Below are positions 1-8,877 of a DNA stretch of 64,000 nucleotides, piece after piece. The notes below the pieces were generated by a model. That model ran no database searches. It saw only the letters and a program-made list of their open reading frames with translations, and was not told where the DNA came from. Source of the DNA: Termitidicoccus mucosus (GTDB lineage Bacteria; Verrucomicrobiota; Verrucomicrobiia; Opitutales; Opitutaceae); NCBI RefSeq assembly GCF_038725785.1, contig NZ_CP109796.1:7564501-7628500 (forward strand), written 5' to 3'. Within the stretch, counting starts at the first letter, position 1. Each line of letters opens with the position of its first letter. The position numbers and the translations under genes are program-made.

Positions 1-2
1 TG

Positions 3-716
3 GGCGGGCCGCAAAGCGGGCCGCTGGCCGGGACGGGAGGAGTAATGGGCTTCATGGGCGGAACCGAGGGCGGCTGGTATGTCGCCGCAAGGACCGCGAC
101 CGCCGCCATTATCGGCGGCACCGCCGCCGAACTGACCGGAGGAAAATTCGTCAACGGCGCGGCCACCAGCGCCATGCAGCATTTGTTTAATGCGGAACAT
201 TCGCGTCCCGAGGACAAGCGTGATGAGAAGGTTAGTTTGGCGTTTTATGATAATAAGGACCCGGGAAATCCAGTGGAAAGGCTGGCTGGTCATGAGGATT
301 TTGAAGCAGCCGCTAACCAACGGAGTTCCAAGGCAATCCGTGTCAATAGGGAAGGTGATATAAAAGCCTATTTCAAGGCGAATCCCGGACAGGTGGACAG
401 CATCGGATTTTTTGGGCATGGCAACAAGGATGGAATATACATAAATGGGAAAGCGGTGTCCTCAAGCACCATAAGACTGATGATAAAGCACCTGACGCCA
501 TCCGGTAGCCTTTACATGTTCTCTTGCTATGTCGGCGATTACCAATATATGAATAGATTCGCAAGGTATTTGAGTGCGGATCAATCAATATGGGCGCACA
601 AGGACAGGGTAAACTATGGAATGCAATACACAAATAACGGAGTCGTTCATACCGGAAACATAAGCACCTATGGCGAAAATCAAACGCTTTGGATGTATAA
701 ATATACAAAAAAATGA
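3..716 (+). CDS. C-terminal end of an RHS-type polymorphic toxin (5' truncated by window edge)
   Basis: The reading frame is open to the left edge, so the ATG at 45 is probably internal. The first part (GTAAELTGGKFVNGAATSAM then QHLFN) is the Gly/Ala-rich segment that typically closes RHS or cell-wall-associated toxins before the variable tip. The tip, from about position 230, has a His in a FFGHGNKDGI context and a Cys in a MFSCYVGD context about 45 residues later. This His-then-Cys order after beta strands is typical of clan CD (caspase/gingipain-like) peptidases and related toxin tips. I infer a cysteine-protease-like effector domain; the exact family is not certain. Its stop overlaps the next gene by four bases (ATGA), as in toxin-immunity pairs. 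Confidence 0.6.
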   Translation, partial: GGPQSGPLAGTGGVMGFMGGTEGGWYVAARTATAAIIGGTAAELTGGKFVNGAATSAMQHLFNAEHSRPEDKRDEKVSLAFYDNKDPGNPVERLAGHEDFEAAANQRSSKAIRVNREGDIKAYFKANPGQVDSIGFFGHGNKDGIYINGKAVSSSTIRLMIKHLTPSGSLYMFSCYVGDYQYMNRFARYLSADQSIWAHKDRVNYGMQYTNNGVVHTGNISTYGENQTLWMYKYTKK

Positions 717-1285
717 AAATACTAAAAATTATAATTTTTATGATGATTGCACTTCATGCCATCAAAGCCGGCGGGGGCTCGAACGCGAGGGTCCAAGCCA
801 GCGCGCAAGCGGGGATACTGACCATCATTGAAAATGATGACGGGGAAACAGGGAAATATCATCTATTTTTTCGACTGTATATAATAAATACAGGAAAAAT
901 GAAAATAATGATCCCCACGGCAGGATTTCGCAAGGGCGGCGAAGGCGGCAGAGATTATTATACAAGCATTTTGAGATGGGATTTCTACCATACGCGCGAA
1001 GGCTCAACGATCATCCCTCCTGTCTCATCCCTAGGCATTGCAGAGCTGCTCCCAGGAGAATCCGCATTGATTTCATGGGAGGCTGATACTTATTGGAAGC
1101 CCCCTATGGAGAAAATATCTGTCAAGTTGGAAGTAGATGCTGACTTCCGTTCCAGATTCAACCTCGCGTTGACCGACTTGATGGTCGAAAATATTGAAAC
1201 TGGCTTCATAAAGGATGTTAAAGTTGTAAGTGAACCGCAGAAACCCCCGCAAGAGGCACCGCAAGAGGCAAACAAAAGGGGCTAG
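713..1285 (+). CDS. Exported hypothetical protein, candidate immunity protein
   Basis: 190 residues starting at the ATGA that overlaps the toxin stop, so the two are translationally coupled. The N-terminus (MKILKIIIFMMIALHAIKAG) is a signal peptide, followed by a beta-rich domain and a Pro/Glu/Gln-rich tail (EPQKPPQEAPQEA). I do not recognise the family. Position directly behind a toxin tip suggests an immunity role, acting in the periplasm because of the signal peptide; this is inference. Base composition is lower in GC than the chromosome-like genes further right, as is usual for toxin tips and immunity genes. Confidence 0.5.
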   Translation: MKILKIIIFMMIALHAIKAGGGSNARVQASAQAGILTIIENDDGETGKYHLFFRLYIINTGKMKIMIPTAGFRKGGEGGRDYYTSILRWDFYHTREGSTIIPPVSSLGIAELLPGESALISWEADTYWKPPMEKISVKLEVDADFRSRFNLALTDLMVENIETGFIKDVKVVSEPQKPPQEAPQEANKRG

Positions 1286-1434
1286 GGGGATTATTGTTGA
1301 TTTCTTCTATCTCGACCAGAAAAGCCCTATGCCAATCAGCCCAATCCAGCATCCTTTCAATTTTCCGCCATCTATCCGCGATTTCAGGCCTATGAAAGAA
1401 ACGAAAATCAACAATAATCCCCCTAGCCCCTTTT
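1274..1434. repeat. Foldback element A with 30-bp inverted arms
   Basis: The arms 1274-1303 and 1405-1434 are perfect reverse complements (AAAAGGGGCTAGGGGGATTA begins the left arm) around a loop of about 100 bases. The left arm covers the end of the preceding gene, and the right arm runs into a T-tract, so it could also stop transcription. The inner ends (TTGATTT / AAATCAA) match those of element B at 2228. This suggests a small family of REP/RAYT-like or MITE-like foldback elements. Confidence 0.65.
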
Positions 1435-1501
1435 TTTTGGGGGTTAACCACACGCGCCCCTCCCCTTACGGTTTTCTCCGCAACCACAAACCCGTCCTGT
1501 C

Positions 1502-2119
1502 ATGAAAACACACCTGTCCAAACTGGCCCTGTTGTCCATCGGTCTGCTCTCCGCCGGCGTAATGCTGTCCGCGCAAACCGCCGGCTTCGTCAAAAAAACC
1601 AGCTACGGCATGACCGTCGGCGCGAACGTCGCGCGGCTGACCATCGAAGGGATGCCCTCCGGCACCTTGGCCAAATCCAAGAGCGGTTTCCAGTTTGGAG
1701 CCTTCGCCGACTGCGCCTTCCATCAAAACTGGTCGCTGATTCCCGAGCTGCGTTACATCCAGAAGGGCGGGAAATATGAATCCGGCGGACTCATCGCCGA
1801 ATTCGAACTGGACTATGTGGAGGCTCCCGTGAACGTGGCTTTCAAAATCGACATGGGCGACGGCGGCAGGGCGCTGCTTTTCGGCGGCGTGTATCTGGCC
1901 GGCAAAGTGGCTGACAAGGCCGAGATCGGGGGACAACGCGAGGGCATAGATGACGTCAAAACCCTCGACTACGGCCTGAATCTTGGCGCGGGCTACCAAT
2001 ACGGCAGGTTTTCCTTGAAACTCCAATACAGCAAGGGGCTGGCGAACATCAGCGACACTTCCGGCATCACGGTCAAAAACAAGGAATGTGTTTCCCTGTC
2101 AGTCGGCTGCTCGTTTTGA
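1502..2119 (+). CDS. Outer-membrane beta-barrel protein (PorT/OMP_b-brl-like)
   Basis: 205 residues. The first 25 (MKTHLSKLALLSIGLLSAG..LSAQ) form a signal peptide. The rest alternates polar and hydrophobic residues in amphipathic strands (for example WSLIPELRYIQKGGKYE and YGRFSLKLQYSKGLANI), with Gly-rich turns and the motif LNLGAGYQYG, ending in Phe (SVGCSF), a C-terminal signature of outer-membrane barrels. Length and pattern fit the porin-like 8-stranded barrel family common in Bacteroidota and Verrucomicrobiota. Role unknown. It stands alone between two foldback elements with no operon partner. Confidence 0.7.
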   Translation: MKTHLSKLALLSIGLLSAGVMLSAQTAGFVKKTSYGMTVGANVARLTIEGMPSGTLAKSKSGFQFGAFADCAFHQNWSLIPELRYIQKGGKYESGGLIAEFELDYVEAPVNVAFKIDMGDGGRALLFGGVYLAGKVADKAEIGGQREGIDDVKTLDYGLNLGAGYQYGRFSLKLQYSKGLANISDTSGITVKNKECVSLSVGCSF

Positions 2120-2227
2120 GCGCGAATGGGCGGGTTCAGCCATTTATTTCAAGATCGACCCGATGGCGCGCCGAGGTCTACAACGGCAAAAAATTCACCC
2201 TCACCGAGCCGTAGGTTTTTGGACCAA

Positions 2228-2368
2228 GCTGAAGGAGTCAGGTCGATGTTTGTTGATTTCTCCCATACCAAAATCCTTGTAAATAATCCAATCACCACCA
2301 ACTGCTCTTTTATTCCGTGTCACAACCAATGCAAAAATCAACAAACATCGACCTGACCCCTTCGGCTT
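2228..2368. repeat. Foldback element B with about 32-bp imperfect inverted arms
   Basis: Left arm 2228-2259 and right arm 2335-2368 are inverted copies with about two mismatches. The outer part (AAGGAGTCAGGTCGATG) resembles the GGGTCAGGTC-type ends often seen in REP/RAYT-associated repeats. The inner boundary TTGATTT/AAATCAA is shared with element A. The rest of 2120-2422 shows no gene. Confidence 0.6.
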
Positions 2369-2422
2369 TGCTTAGAGACAGGGCAGCTTTCGCCGACGAA
2401 TTATCCCAATCCAGATCCTCCC

Positions 2423-2731
2423 ATGTCGGCAGCACCGGCCCGATATGAGCCTACATCGGAGGGCGAAGTCGTGAGAATGAGGGAAGGTAAAGGCCCTACC
2501 ACTCAAGCAACGCATGGAACGGACAACATTGAGGCGCATCACCGTCAGCAGGTTCCGGTATCGGAGGGAGGAGTTATTGACGAATTGACCCAAAGCACGC
2601 ACAGAGGCCCAGGAGCGCATACGCGTCACGATAAATCTTCGCAGTTGACCCCGGCACAACGTTCCAAAGAAATCAGAGAGCACTACAAGACGCGCGGTTC
2701 AGAATACATTTTACCAGGCGAAGGAATATGA
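2423..2731 (+). CDS. Orphan HNH-like toxin tail (RHS tip fragment)
   Basis: 102 residues, low in hydrophobics, with EAHHRQQ, THRGPGAH and TRHD blocks. This His-rich spacing resembles HNH/endonuclease VII-type nuclease tips of polymorphic toxins. The frame extends upstream of the ATG without a stop for some codons, so this is likely the displaced C-terminal end of a larger toxin. Its stop overlaps the start of the SUKH immunity gene (ATGA), which supports a toxin-immunity pair. Which exact nuclease family it belongs to, and whether it is expressed alone, cannot be told from the sequence. Confidence 0.5.
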   Translation: MSAAPARYEPTSEGEVVRMREGKGPTTQATHGTDNIEAHHRQQVPVSEGGVIDELTQSTHRGPGAHTRHDKSSQLTPAQRSKEIREHYKTRGSEYILPGEGI

Positions 2732-3171
2732 TGACGAAAGACGAAATTCGGTTGATGTTGCGTTCGATTCCCGACGTTAGGGCTGCTGACTTTAATCAGC
2801 CCACTGAGGCGGATTGGGTTTCGCTCGAAGCGACGTTCAATACCCGATTTCCGCCAGAGTTTAAGGCGTTCATCGAGTTGATGGCTGAATTTTCTTTTCC
2901 GGGAGACATCTACAATGTGACTTCAGCAGGCCAAACGAACGGTAACGATTCGATCATGACGGTTTACGCCAACGAAAAGTCGTCGTCCAGTTGGCCTGAG
3001 CGTTTGGTTCCGTTCTACGGAATAGGAAATGGAGACTACTTCGCACTGGGGGTCGATGATGGAGCGGTTTATTATCGTTATCATGAGGATCAATGCGTCG
3101 AAAAATATAGCGCGTCATTTGACGAATGGTTGCGGCGACTGCCCTCTTTCATGAACGGAGACCCAAATTAG
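2728..3171 (+). CDS. SMI1/KNR4 (SUKH) family immunity protein
   Basis: 147 residues. The block LEATFNTRFPPEFKAFIEL followed by a central aromatic/acidic region, and the late YGIGNGDYFALGVDDGAVYYRYHED segment, are the usual SUKH landmarks (PxxYxxFL-like helix, then GxGDxFxLDxxxxxV). SUKH proteins bind and neutralise nuclease toxins of contact-dependent and RHS systems. The coupled start with the preceding HNH-like tail fits this. No signal peptide, so it acts in the cytoplasm. Confidence 0.8.
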   Translation: MMTKDEIRLMLRSIPDVRAADFNQPTEADWVSLEATFNTRFPPEFKAFIELMAEFSFPGDIYNVTSAGQTNGNDSIMTVYANEKSSSSWPERLVPFYGIGNGDYFALGVDDGAVYYRYHEDQCVEKYSASFDEWLRRLPSFMNGDPN

Positions 3172-3183
3172 GGACAGGTTAAA

Positions 3184-3666
3184 ATGAAGATGTCGAAAAA
3201 AACTTTAGAGGTGGTTTTTGACCGAGTTCTTCAAACTGCCGGATTCACGAAGAAAACGGCAGCTTGGTATCGGCAAGCGCCCGGTGCGCTTCAACTCCTT
3301 GACATCCAAAAGTCGGCTTATCGGGCACAATTTTATGTCAACCTGTGTTGTGTGCCTAACGGGATGGTGGTGGAAGGTATGCCACTGCCTAAAGAGCATA
3401 AATGCCCCATAGGCATTCGTCTTACTGCTGCGTTTAGCGAGCGAGCCAAGGAAGTCGAAGATCTACTCAATCTCGAAAACCCGATTGATCCGATACAACG
3501 TTCAGAAAAGTTAGCCATGATTTTAGAAACATTGGCACTCCCTTTTTTTGAACACATGAGGGACGCAGTGTCTTTGAAGATGGCGATTGAGAAAGGTGTT
3601 TTTCAACGAGGTCGGGTGAATTTAAAAGCAAAGGTCTATCTGAAGGTGAATGAACCTCAGCAGTGA
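3184..3666 (+). CDS. DUF4304 domain protein
   Basis: 160 residues, 12 bases after the SUKH gene and on the same strand. The N-terminal FDRVLQTAGFTKKTAAWYRQAPGALQLLDIQKS segment, followed by a beta strand with the residues QFYVNLCC, is typical of DUF4304, a cytoplasmic family often found in immunity-gene clusters. The late GRVNLKAKVYL strand also fits. Function is unknown. Location behind SUKH suggests a second immunity or accessory gene of a former toxin locus. Confidence 0.7.
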   Translation: MKMSKKTLEVVFDRVLQTAGFTKKTAAWYRQAPGALQLLDIQKSAYRAQFYVNLCCVPNGMVVEGMPLPKEHKCPIGIRLTAAFSERAKEVEDLLNLENPIDPIQRSEKLAMILETLALPFFEHMRDAVSLKMAIEKGVFQRGRVNLKAKVYLKVNEPQQ

Positions 3667-4287
3667 CGTCGCTGGCAACGCAAACGCCTTCCAATCCCAT
3701 GCAAGCGCGAGTGGCAACATCGTTCGGAGCGGAGTGAACCACTCCAAGCCAACCATAGCAACCGATATGCCAAGTGAGGCAGAACGCAATGAACAGTTCT
3801 TCGGCTGCAATCCCTTCTACTTGGAAACTTCGAAGTCAAAACTCTCCTACATCAAACTGAACATCCCAATGACTTGTCCGCCACGTGCCACTTTTGTGCT
3901 CCTCGCGTCCGCTATGCGGGCACCCGTAGCAGAGCATCCCTGCGCTTCGCTTCGGGACCGCACCTTACGGTGCCGGCCATCTCCGCGCTGCCGCGCTCCG
4001 TCCCGGGTCAACCCGATTACTGTTCCCACGGTCTCTTTTATCCGCGATGAACTCGTCGAAATCTGCGGTAGGGATGCGACTGCCCATGCTATGTGAAAAA
4101 CAATAATCCTAAACGTCCGGATTATTGTAAATTGCATTCTTTTGATTTCCATTTCGAAAACTATTGCATGTTAAGCCGCCCCAGATTCCAATTCTGTCGT
4201 TATTTGAGTCTCGCAGGAAATTTCTCAAGCATAACGCTCGTCAGCATTCCGCGCTGACAGCTACCCACACCCACATCATCGATACCC
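3667..4287. other. Gene-free stretch with a hairpin
   Basis: No convincing gene. Frames that stay open here are Arg/Ser/Pro-rich and lack start signals. At 4100-4109 and 4119-4128 a perfect 10-bp inverted repeat (ACAATAATCC / GGATTATTGT) is present without a long T-tract. The GC-rich block 3880-4020 looks like degenerate repeat DNA. Confidence 0.4.
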
Positions 4288-4998
4288 ATGAAAAACCCAA
4301 ATGCTAATACCGCAATCCTCATAGGTTTGCTCCTGATTTTGCTTACTGCCTCATGTTCAAAAGACACAAGCGCCGTTGCACCGTCCAGCGATGATGCAAA
4401 ACTCAAGGAGGCGCTTGCGTTGCCGGTTGCGGATGTATTTTCACTGGAAAGAAACGGCGAGGTGGTGAAGTGCAATGTAAAGATAGATTTTGCGCCGTAT
4501 AAGGATATCTTTTTTACCCGAAACCAAACGGGAATTGCCAAAAAACGTATATTCGTGAGCAGGCTCAAACCCGGGGTGCTGGCCTTTGAGGATGCTCTTC
4601 CCGATGCCAAGGCTTACTATTACTGGATGGCTGTTATCCCGCTCAAAGGACCGCGTCAAAACTTTGGTCCAATAAGGGTGGACCCTGACACCAATAACAA
4701 GGGGACCTACGTTGACGTGGCGACTGTGTATAAATGGAAGGCCATGCGAACCTATTCGAAGGCAACCATTGCCTGGAGTTTTCCCAAGGAGAATATAGAA
4801 GTGATAGAAATTCTTCGGAAAACCAGCATAACTGATTACGCCAAGCGCAAGTCAGTGCTTAAAACGCTGGAGAGAGAAGGCAGCATGAGTGATCCTTTGC
4901 CTGATTCGGAGGCTGATTATTGGTATTGGGTCGAGGTCACGCTTACCAATGGAAGAATCATCGCTCAAGGCCCCTTGAAGGCGGAGTTTTCCGAATAA
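4288..4998 (+). CDS. Lipoprotein with two FN3-like domains
   Basis: 236 residues. A hydrophobic leader ends in a lipobox (LTASC, Cys about residue 23), so the protein is likely lipid-anchored. Two repeated units follow: one ends ALPDAKAYYYWMAVIPLKGPRQNFGPI, the other LPDSEADYWYWVEVTLTNGRIIAQGPL. The D-x-x-Y-x-Y-W-V motif is the late strand of a fibronectin III-like fold. Role unknown. An 8-bp inverted repeat lies about 20 bases downstream (5017-5024/5056-5063) and could weakly terminate. Confidence 0.6.
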   Translation: MKNPNANTAILIGLLLILLTASCSKDTSAVAPSSDDAKLKEALALPVADVFSLERNGEVVKCNVKIDFAPYKDIFFTRNQTGIAKKRIFVSRLKPGVLAFEDALPDAKAYYYWMAVIPLKGPRQNFGPIRVDPDTNNKGTYVDVATVYKWKAMRTYSKATIAWSFPKENIEVIEILRKTSITDYAKRKSVLKTLEREGSMSDPLPDSEADYWYWVEVTLTNGRIIAQGPLKAEFSE

Positions 4999-5156
4999 TA
5001 GCGAGGCGTGCAAAAAGGCCAGGCGAAACGCGCCAGACAGGCGTCAGCAAAACCAGCCTGGCCATTCACTTGGCTGTTTTCTTCCTCATCAACCAGCGAG
5101 AGTTGCAATAATATAATTGGTCGTGACGATATTTTAAACAGAGCCGGCATAATGAA

Positions 5157-7547
5157 ATGATCATGCGAAACATATTTCTCCTCAAATTCTGCACAAGCAT
5201 TCTCATGATTAGCGCCGTATGTTGTGCTAATGCAACCGCTGGTTTCGATTATGCATTCTCGAAAGACGAAATACCAACGTTTGCACTCAAGGATGAGAGC
5301 AGGGATGTAAAAAAATACATGAGCCTGGGCACATGGAGTGCAGCAGGAGGCGCAGGCTGGAAAGATGCGGCGCGTGTGACCCTCGATTATAACCTGATTC
5401 AGGTCGGGGCGAAAGAAAAGCCAGAGGAAGGTACCGCGAAGAAACTGATCTCATCGGTGGAGGACATGCATGCCTCCACCTCGTCCCGGAAAAATCTCCA
5501 AACCTCGATGGTCGCATTCGCCGGGGTTTCGGAGCGTCGCAAGACGATGGTCTTTGAAATAAACACAGACGCCCGCGTCGCATTGTACAACAACGGGGTG
5601 CTTGTGAAAGAATTGCCGGATGACAACCTTGGCACACACGACCGGGCGGTCGATTTCTACATTCCTGTGCCGCTCGAAAAGGGTGAGAATATCATAATAA
5701 TAAAAACACTGTCGAACGGAGCCCCGTCTGCATTGCAGATTACGGCAATGCCCGACCTAGGCACGGAACTGCAAACGGCCTTGGATGCAAACAATGGATT
5801 GTTATCAGAGAAAATAGCCCGGCAAAACGAGCCGCCGAGACTCAAATGGCCGTCCGCATTAAGCCGGCTTTGCGTTACAATAGACGTTGTCGATGCCATG
5901 GACGAAAAGCCGGTGTTCACAAAAATGAACATGAGGAATGGGTATGCCATCCGAAACACCACAAGCAACCTTGCGGACGGCCTCTACAGAATCACCTGCA
6001 AGGCGGCCCAGGAGTCATTCGAGGAATATTTTGTCATCGGCCGACCGAGAGCGTTGTTTGAGCGCATAAAAAAGCGAATCAATGAAGCAGACATCCCAAA
6101 TGACGACATAAAATTGAACGTCGATGCTCAGCTCAAACGCGGAGAAATCCTGTTCGCACAGGCCAATTATGACCCGGACGGCAACGAGTGGCAGGAAAAG
6201 ACCGTTTATACGCTGACCAGTCTGGCCTCCATGGCCAACACATTAAAAAACAATCATCAAGACATATCACAGAGCATTCCCGGGATGCATATTAGAGGAT
6301 TTGTTTCGAATATAGATAAATCAATACAACATTACAGATTGTTCGCCCCATCCGGTTATAATCCCGACCAAGGCATCCCGTTGTTGATCATAATGCCGAC
6401 CCCGTTTGCAGCCAAAGAAAATCCTTTCATCGCCAGCCCATTTGTGGCCGCGCACCAAAATGCTGTTTTGATAGGCAGAATCGCAGAGAAGCATGGTTTT
6501 GCCGTGCTCTGGCCCGGCTATAGAAGCGCCCCCATGGGGTGGACTTATGAATCGGCGCATGTTGACGAAGCAATCCGCGCGGTGCAAAAAGACTATGCCA
6601 TCGATAAAACCAGAACCAGTGTATACGGCTCCTGCGGAGCAGGTTTTTTTGCGGGTCGATTAGTGTCAAAATATCCCCGGCGTTTTGCCGCAGTCGTGTA
6701 CAACAAGGGCATATTTTCCAGAAAACTCTCGGCTCAAGACAACATGGGCCCGATACAGCCTTGGATTGAAGCCACAAATCCGGATAACCACATTATTGAC
6801 AGTAAAAACATCAGGATACTTCTTGTTCATGACGGCTCCCGAAGAATGGGGCATGGTGAGATCGAGTTATCAAAGGAGTTTCTGGAAAAAGCCCGTCAGA
6901 AAGGTGCCGTTGCCGAAGCGCGCTTGGACCAGCCGTTGTATACGACGCCCGACTGGGACATGATCTTTAAATGGCTGGAATCATGCCGGAACGCAAATGT
7001 GAGCGAAGCACCATCCGACTTTCTCAAAACCGCGGGTTATGAAGGCCCCGTATCTGAAATCTTCTCAACCCCATTCATTATCGTGAGGGGAACGGCAGGT
7101 GCCTCGGCAAACAATATAACCTCAATGGTGGAGTTCATCAAAACAACCTATGCAAAGCAATTTTATGGGGCCGAACCGATTGTGAAAAACGATTATGAGG
7201 TGACCGAGCATGAGATGAACAATTATTCGCTTGTTTTGGTTGGAAACCCGAAAAGTAACCATATTTGGCATAAACTTCAAAAGGATATTCCAATCAGCAC
7301 CACTACATTCGATCTTAGCATAGGCTCCCATATTTTCGCCAAGGATTCGGCTTTCGTCTCGATTTTCACGCATCCAAAAAATGCGAATAATTTTATTCTT
7401 ACAATTGGTGCTTTCGATTTAAAATATCTGGCACTGGCCAAAAAAGCGGACTTGTACAAGGCATGGTATGATGGTCAAGTTTTTGAGCCAAGAGGCAGCG
7501 CTCACCAGACACACACAATTCCAAAGCTCAACCTGTTTGGCAACTAA
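5157..7547 (+). CDS. Large exported alpha/beta hydrolase with Cys at the nucleophile position
   Basis: 796 residues with a signal peptide (about 1-27). Residues 30-300 are beta-rich, probably carbohydrate- or protein-binding. The alpha/beta hydrolase core begins near residue 385 (YRLFAPSGYNPDQGIPLLIIMPTP) and runs to about 620. At the nucleophile elbow the sequence is TSVYGSCGAGFFAGRLVSKYP. By comparison with esterase/prolyl-oligopeptidase relatives (YGxSxGG) the usual Ser is Cys493 and the following Gly is Ala. A later LLVHDGSRRMGHGEIE segment supplies acidic and His candidates. About 175 further residues follow the core. It may be an esterase or peptidase, or an inactive relative. It is monocistronic, ending in a clear terminator. 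Confidence 0.6.
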   Translation: MIMRNIFLLKFCTSILMISAVCCANATAGFDYAFSKDEIPTFALKDESRDVKKYMSLGTWSAAGGAGWKDAARVTLDYNLIQVGAKEKPEEGTAKKLISSVEDMHASTSSRKNLQTSMVAFAGVSERRKTMVFEINTDARVALYNNGVLVKELPDDNLGTHDRAVDFYIPVPLEKGENIIIIKTLSNGAPSALQITAMPDLGTELQTALDANNGLLSEKIARQNEPPRLKWPSALSRLCVTIDVVDAMDEKPVFTKMNMRNGYAIRNTTSNLADGLYRITCKAAQESFEEYFVIGRPRALFERIKKRINEADIPNDDIKLNVDAQLKRGEILFAQANYDPDGNEWQEKTVYTLTSLASMANTLKNNHQDISQSIPGMHIRGFVSNIDKSIQHYRLFAPSGYNPDQGIPLLIIMPTPFAAKENPFIASPFVAAHQNAVLIGRIAEKHGFAVLWPGYRSAPMGWTYESAHVDEAIRAVQKDYAIDKTRTSVYGSCGAGFFAGRLVSKYPRRFAAVVYNKGIFSRKLSAQDNMGPIQPWIEATNPDNHIIDSKNIRILLVHDGSRRMGHGEIELSKEFLEKARQKGAVAEARLDQPLYTTPDWDMIFKWLESCRNANVSEAPSDFLKTAGYEGPVSEIFSTPFIIVRGTAGASANNITSMVEFIKTTYAKQFYGAEPIVKNDYEVTEHEMNNYSLVLVGNPKSNHIWHKLQKDIPISTTTFDLSIGSHIFAKDSAFVSIFTHPKNANNFILTIGAFDLKYLALAKKADLYKAWYDGQVFEPRGSAHQTHTIPKLNLFGN

Positions 7548-7556
7548 TTCCGCGGA

Positions 7557-7578
7557 GGACTGGTTACAGTCCTTTTTT
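7557..7578 (+). terminator. Intrinsic terminator after the hydrolase
   Basis: A perfect 6-bp stem (GGACTG, loop GTTA, CAGTCC) is followed directly by six T residues, ten bases after the hydrolase stop codon. Confidence 0.85.
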
Positions 7579-7640
7579 CAGCGCAACTGGTGTTTTTTTA
7601 GGGTTCCTCATACGTCTTTTATTTATCTATGACTTTTGGA

Positions 7641-8549
7641 CTAAGTCGTGCGAATTCGTGGCAGATAGGCACGAGGCGGCACTCCGAACTGTCGTTTGAA
7701 CTGAACCGTCAAATGGCTGTGGTCCGAAAATCCAGTCATGTAGGCGACTTGATTGACCGTATAAGAGCCGGTTTCGATCAAGGCTTTCGCGCGAAGGAGC
7801 CGGGCGCGTAACACATATTGCTCCGGAGTGACACCGAGCGTAGCCTTGAACAGCACGCTGAAATGGTTCGGACTTAGCCGAGCCTCCCGCGCCAGCATGG
7901 CCAGGGTGATTTTCTCGCCGAGATGAGCTTCGATATAGTCGGTAACTCTGTGGAGCGTTGCGTCACCAAGCTGGCGTTTGGCTGCCGTCCGGGGTTTGTG
8001 CCTTTCCGCTAAAACAAGGAGAACACGAGCGGCCAGACAATGGCCCAAGGCGGCAACGTGGTCAAAAGCGTCCATTCTCTCGCGGTGGCTTTCACGTTTC
8101 AATTCGCTTGTCAGACCAGCAATTAAGGGATCCTGCATCGAATAACATTCGAGTGGTTCCACCAACACCTCGGAGACGAGATTGGGACCAAAGCTATCCA
8201 CCCAGCTTCGCTTCAAATTAAGCAGGATCGCGCAGGCGTCGTGCAGCCATCGCTTGGAATGCCGAATATCGGCGGGCAGAATGCCAACTTCCCCTTGCCG
8301 AAGTGTATGGCTGAATCTGTCTCCGCGCCGGGCGTGCCAGGCTAATTCGCAAGCGCAGGCTTCGCATGGGATCAGAATTTCGAGTTCATTCGGCAAAGCG
8401 TCCGTGGACCAATGAGCTTTGACCCGTCCGCAAAAGACGCACACTTCCGGTCGCGCTTTGACACAATGCGGAGATGGCTGATGCGTCAGACGACAAATCA
8501 GCGACCTTGTTATAAATGAAGGCTCGTTCTGGCCACGATGGACGGACAT
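7641..8549 (-). CDS. AraC-family transcriptional regulator
   Basis: The last 100 residues carry the AraC double helix-turn-helix: HRVTDYIEAHLGEKITLAML, then LSPNHFSVLFKATLGVTPEQY and the second helix pair ending VAYMTGFSDHSHLTVQFKRQFGVPPRAY. The N-terminal half is a cupin-like sensor. It is rich in cysteines (CVFCG and CEACAC blocks near residues 40-75), which could bind a metal or sense redox. I chose the ATG at 8549; a GTG at 8567 is also possible. It follows a TonB-receptor gene on the same strand after a 400-base gap, so it may regulate that receptor. Confidence 0.85.
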   Translation of the reverse strand: MSVHRGQNEPSFITRSLICRLTHQPSPHCVKARPEVCVFCGRVKAHWSTDALPNELEILIPCEACACELAWHARRGDRFSHTLRQGEVGILPADIRHSKRWLHDACAILLNLKRSWVDSFGPNLVSEVLVEPLECYSMQDPLIAGLTSELKRESHRERMDAFDHVAALGHCLAARVLLVLAERHKPRTAAKRQLGDATLHRVTDYIEAHLGEKITLAMLAREARLSPNHFSVLFKATLGVTPEQYVLRARLLRAKALIETGSYTVNQVAYMTGFSDHSHLTVQFKRQFGVPPRAYLPRIRTT

Positions 8550-8877
8550 AACCGCAGCACACGCCACGGTGACAGTGATGCGGCGGTGGGGGATTCATTA
8601 TAGCTTGCTCATTCGATATCGGCTTGGAAATAACCATGAAAAGCTTTTATATAAATATGATTGGTTCTCCGCAGGCGAATCGGTCGCTACAGTTGGCAGT
8701 TGTCGCTGACGGATAAATCGCATTCCCAAGTGTTGTAATTGAAAACACTACGATGCGTACGGATGATGACCGAGGAAATTTGATGGTGTTTGGTTCTCGC
8801 GAATCAAGATCCGCCCCGCCGGGTGGCGACGTGGGCTTTAGTCACCATCACGCGGCCGATAGCGGCCGCGATGAAGA

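Noticed and set aside
3650-4096. A 148-codon frame after the DUF4304 gene
   Set aside because: It starts inside the DUF4304 gene, is Ser/Arg/Pro-rich and crosses degenerate GC-rich repeat-like DNA.
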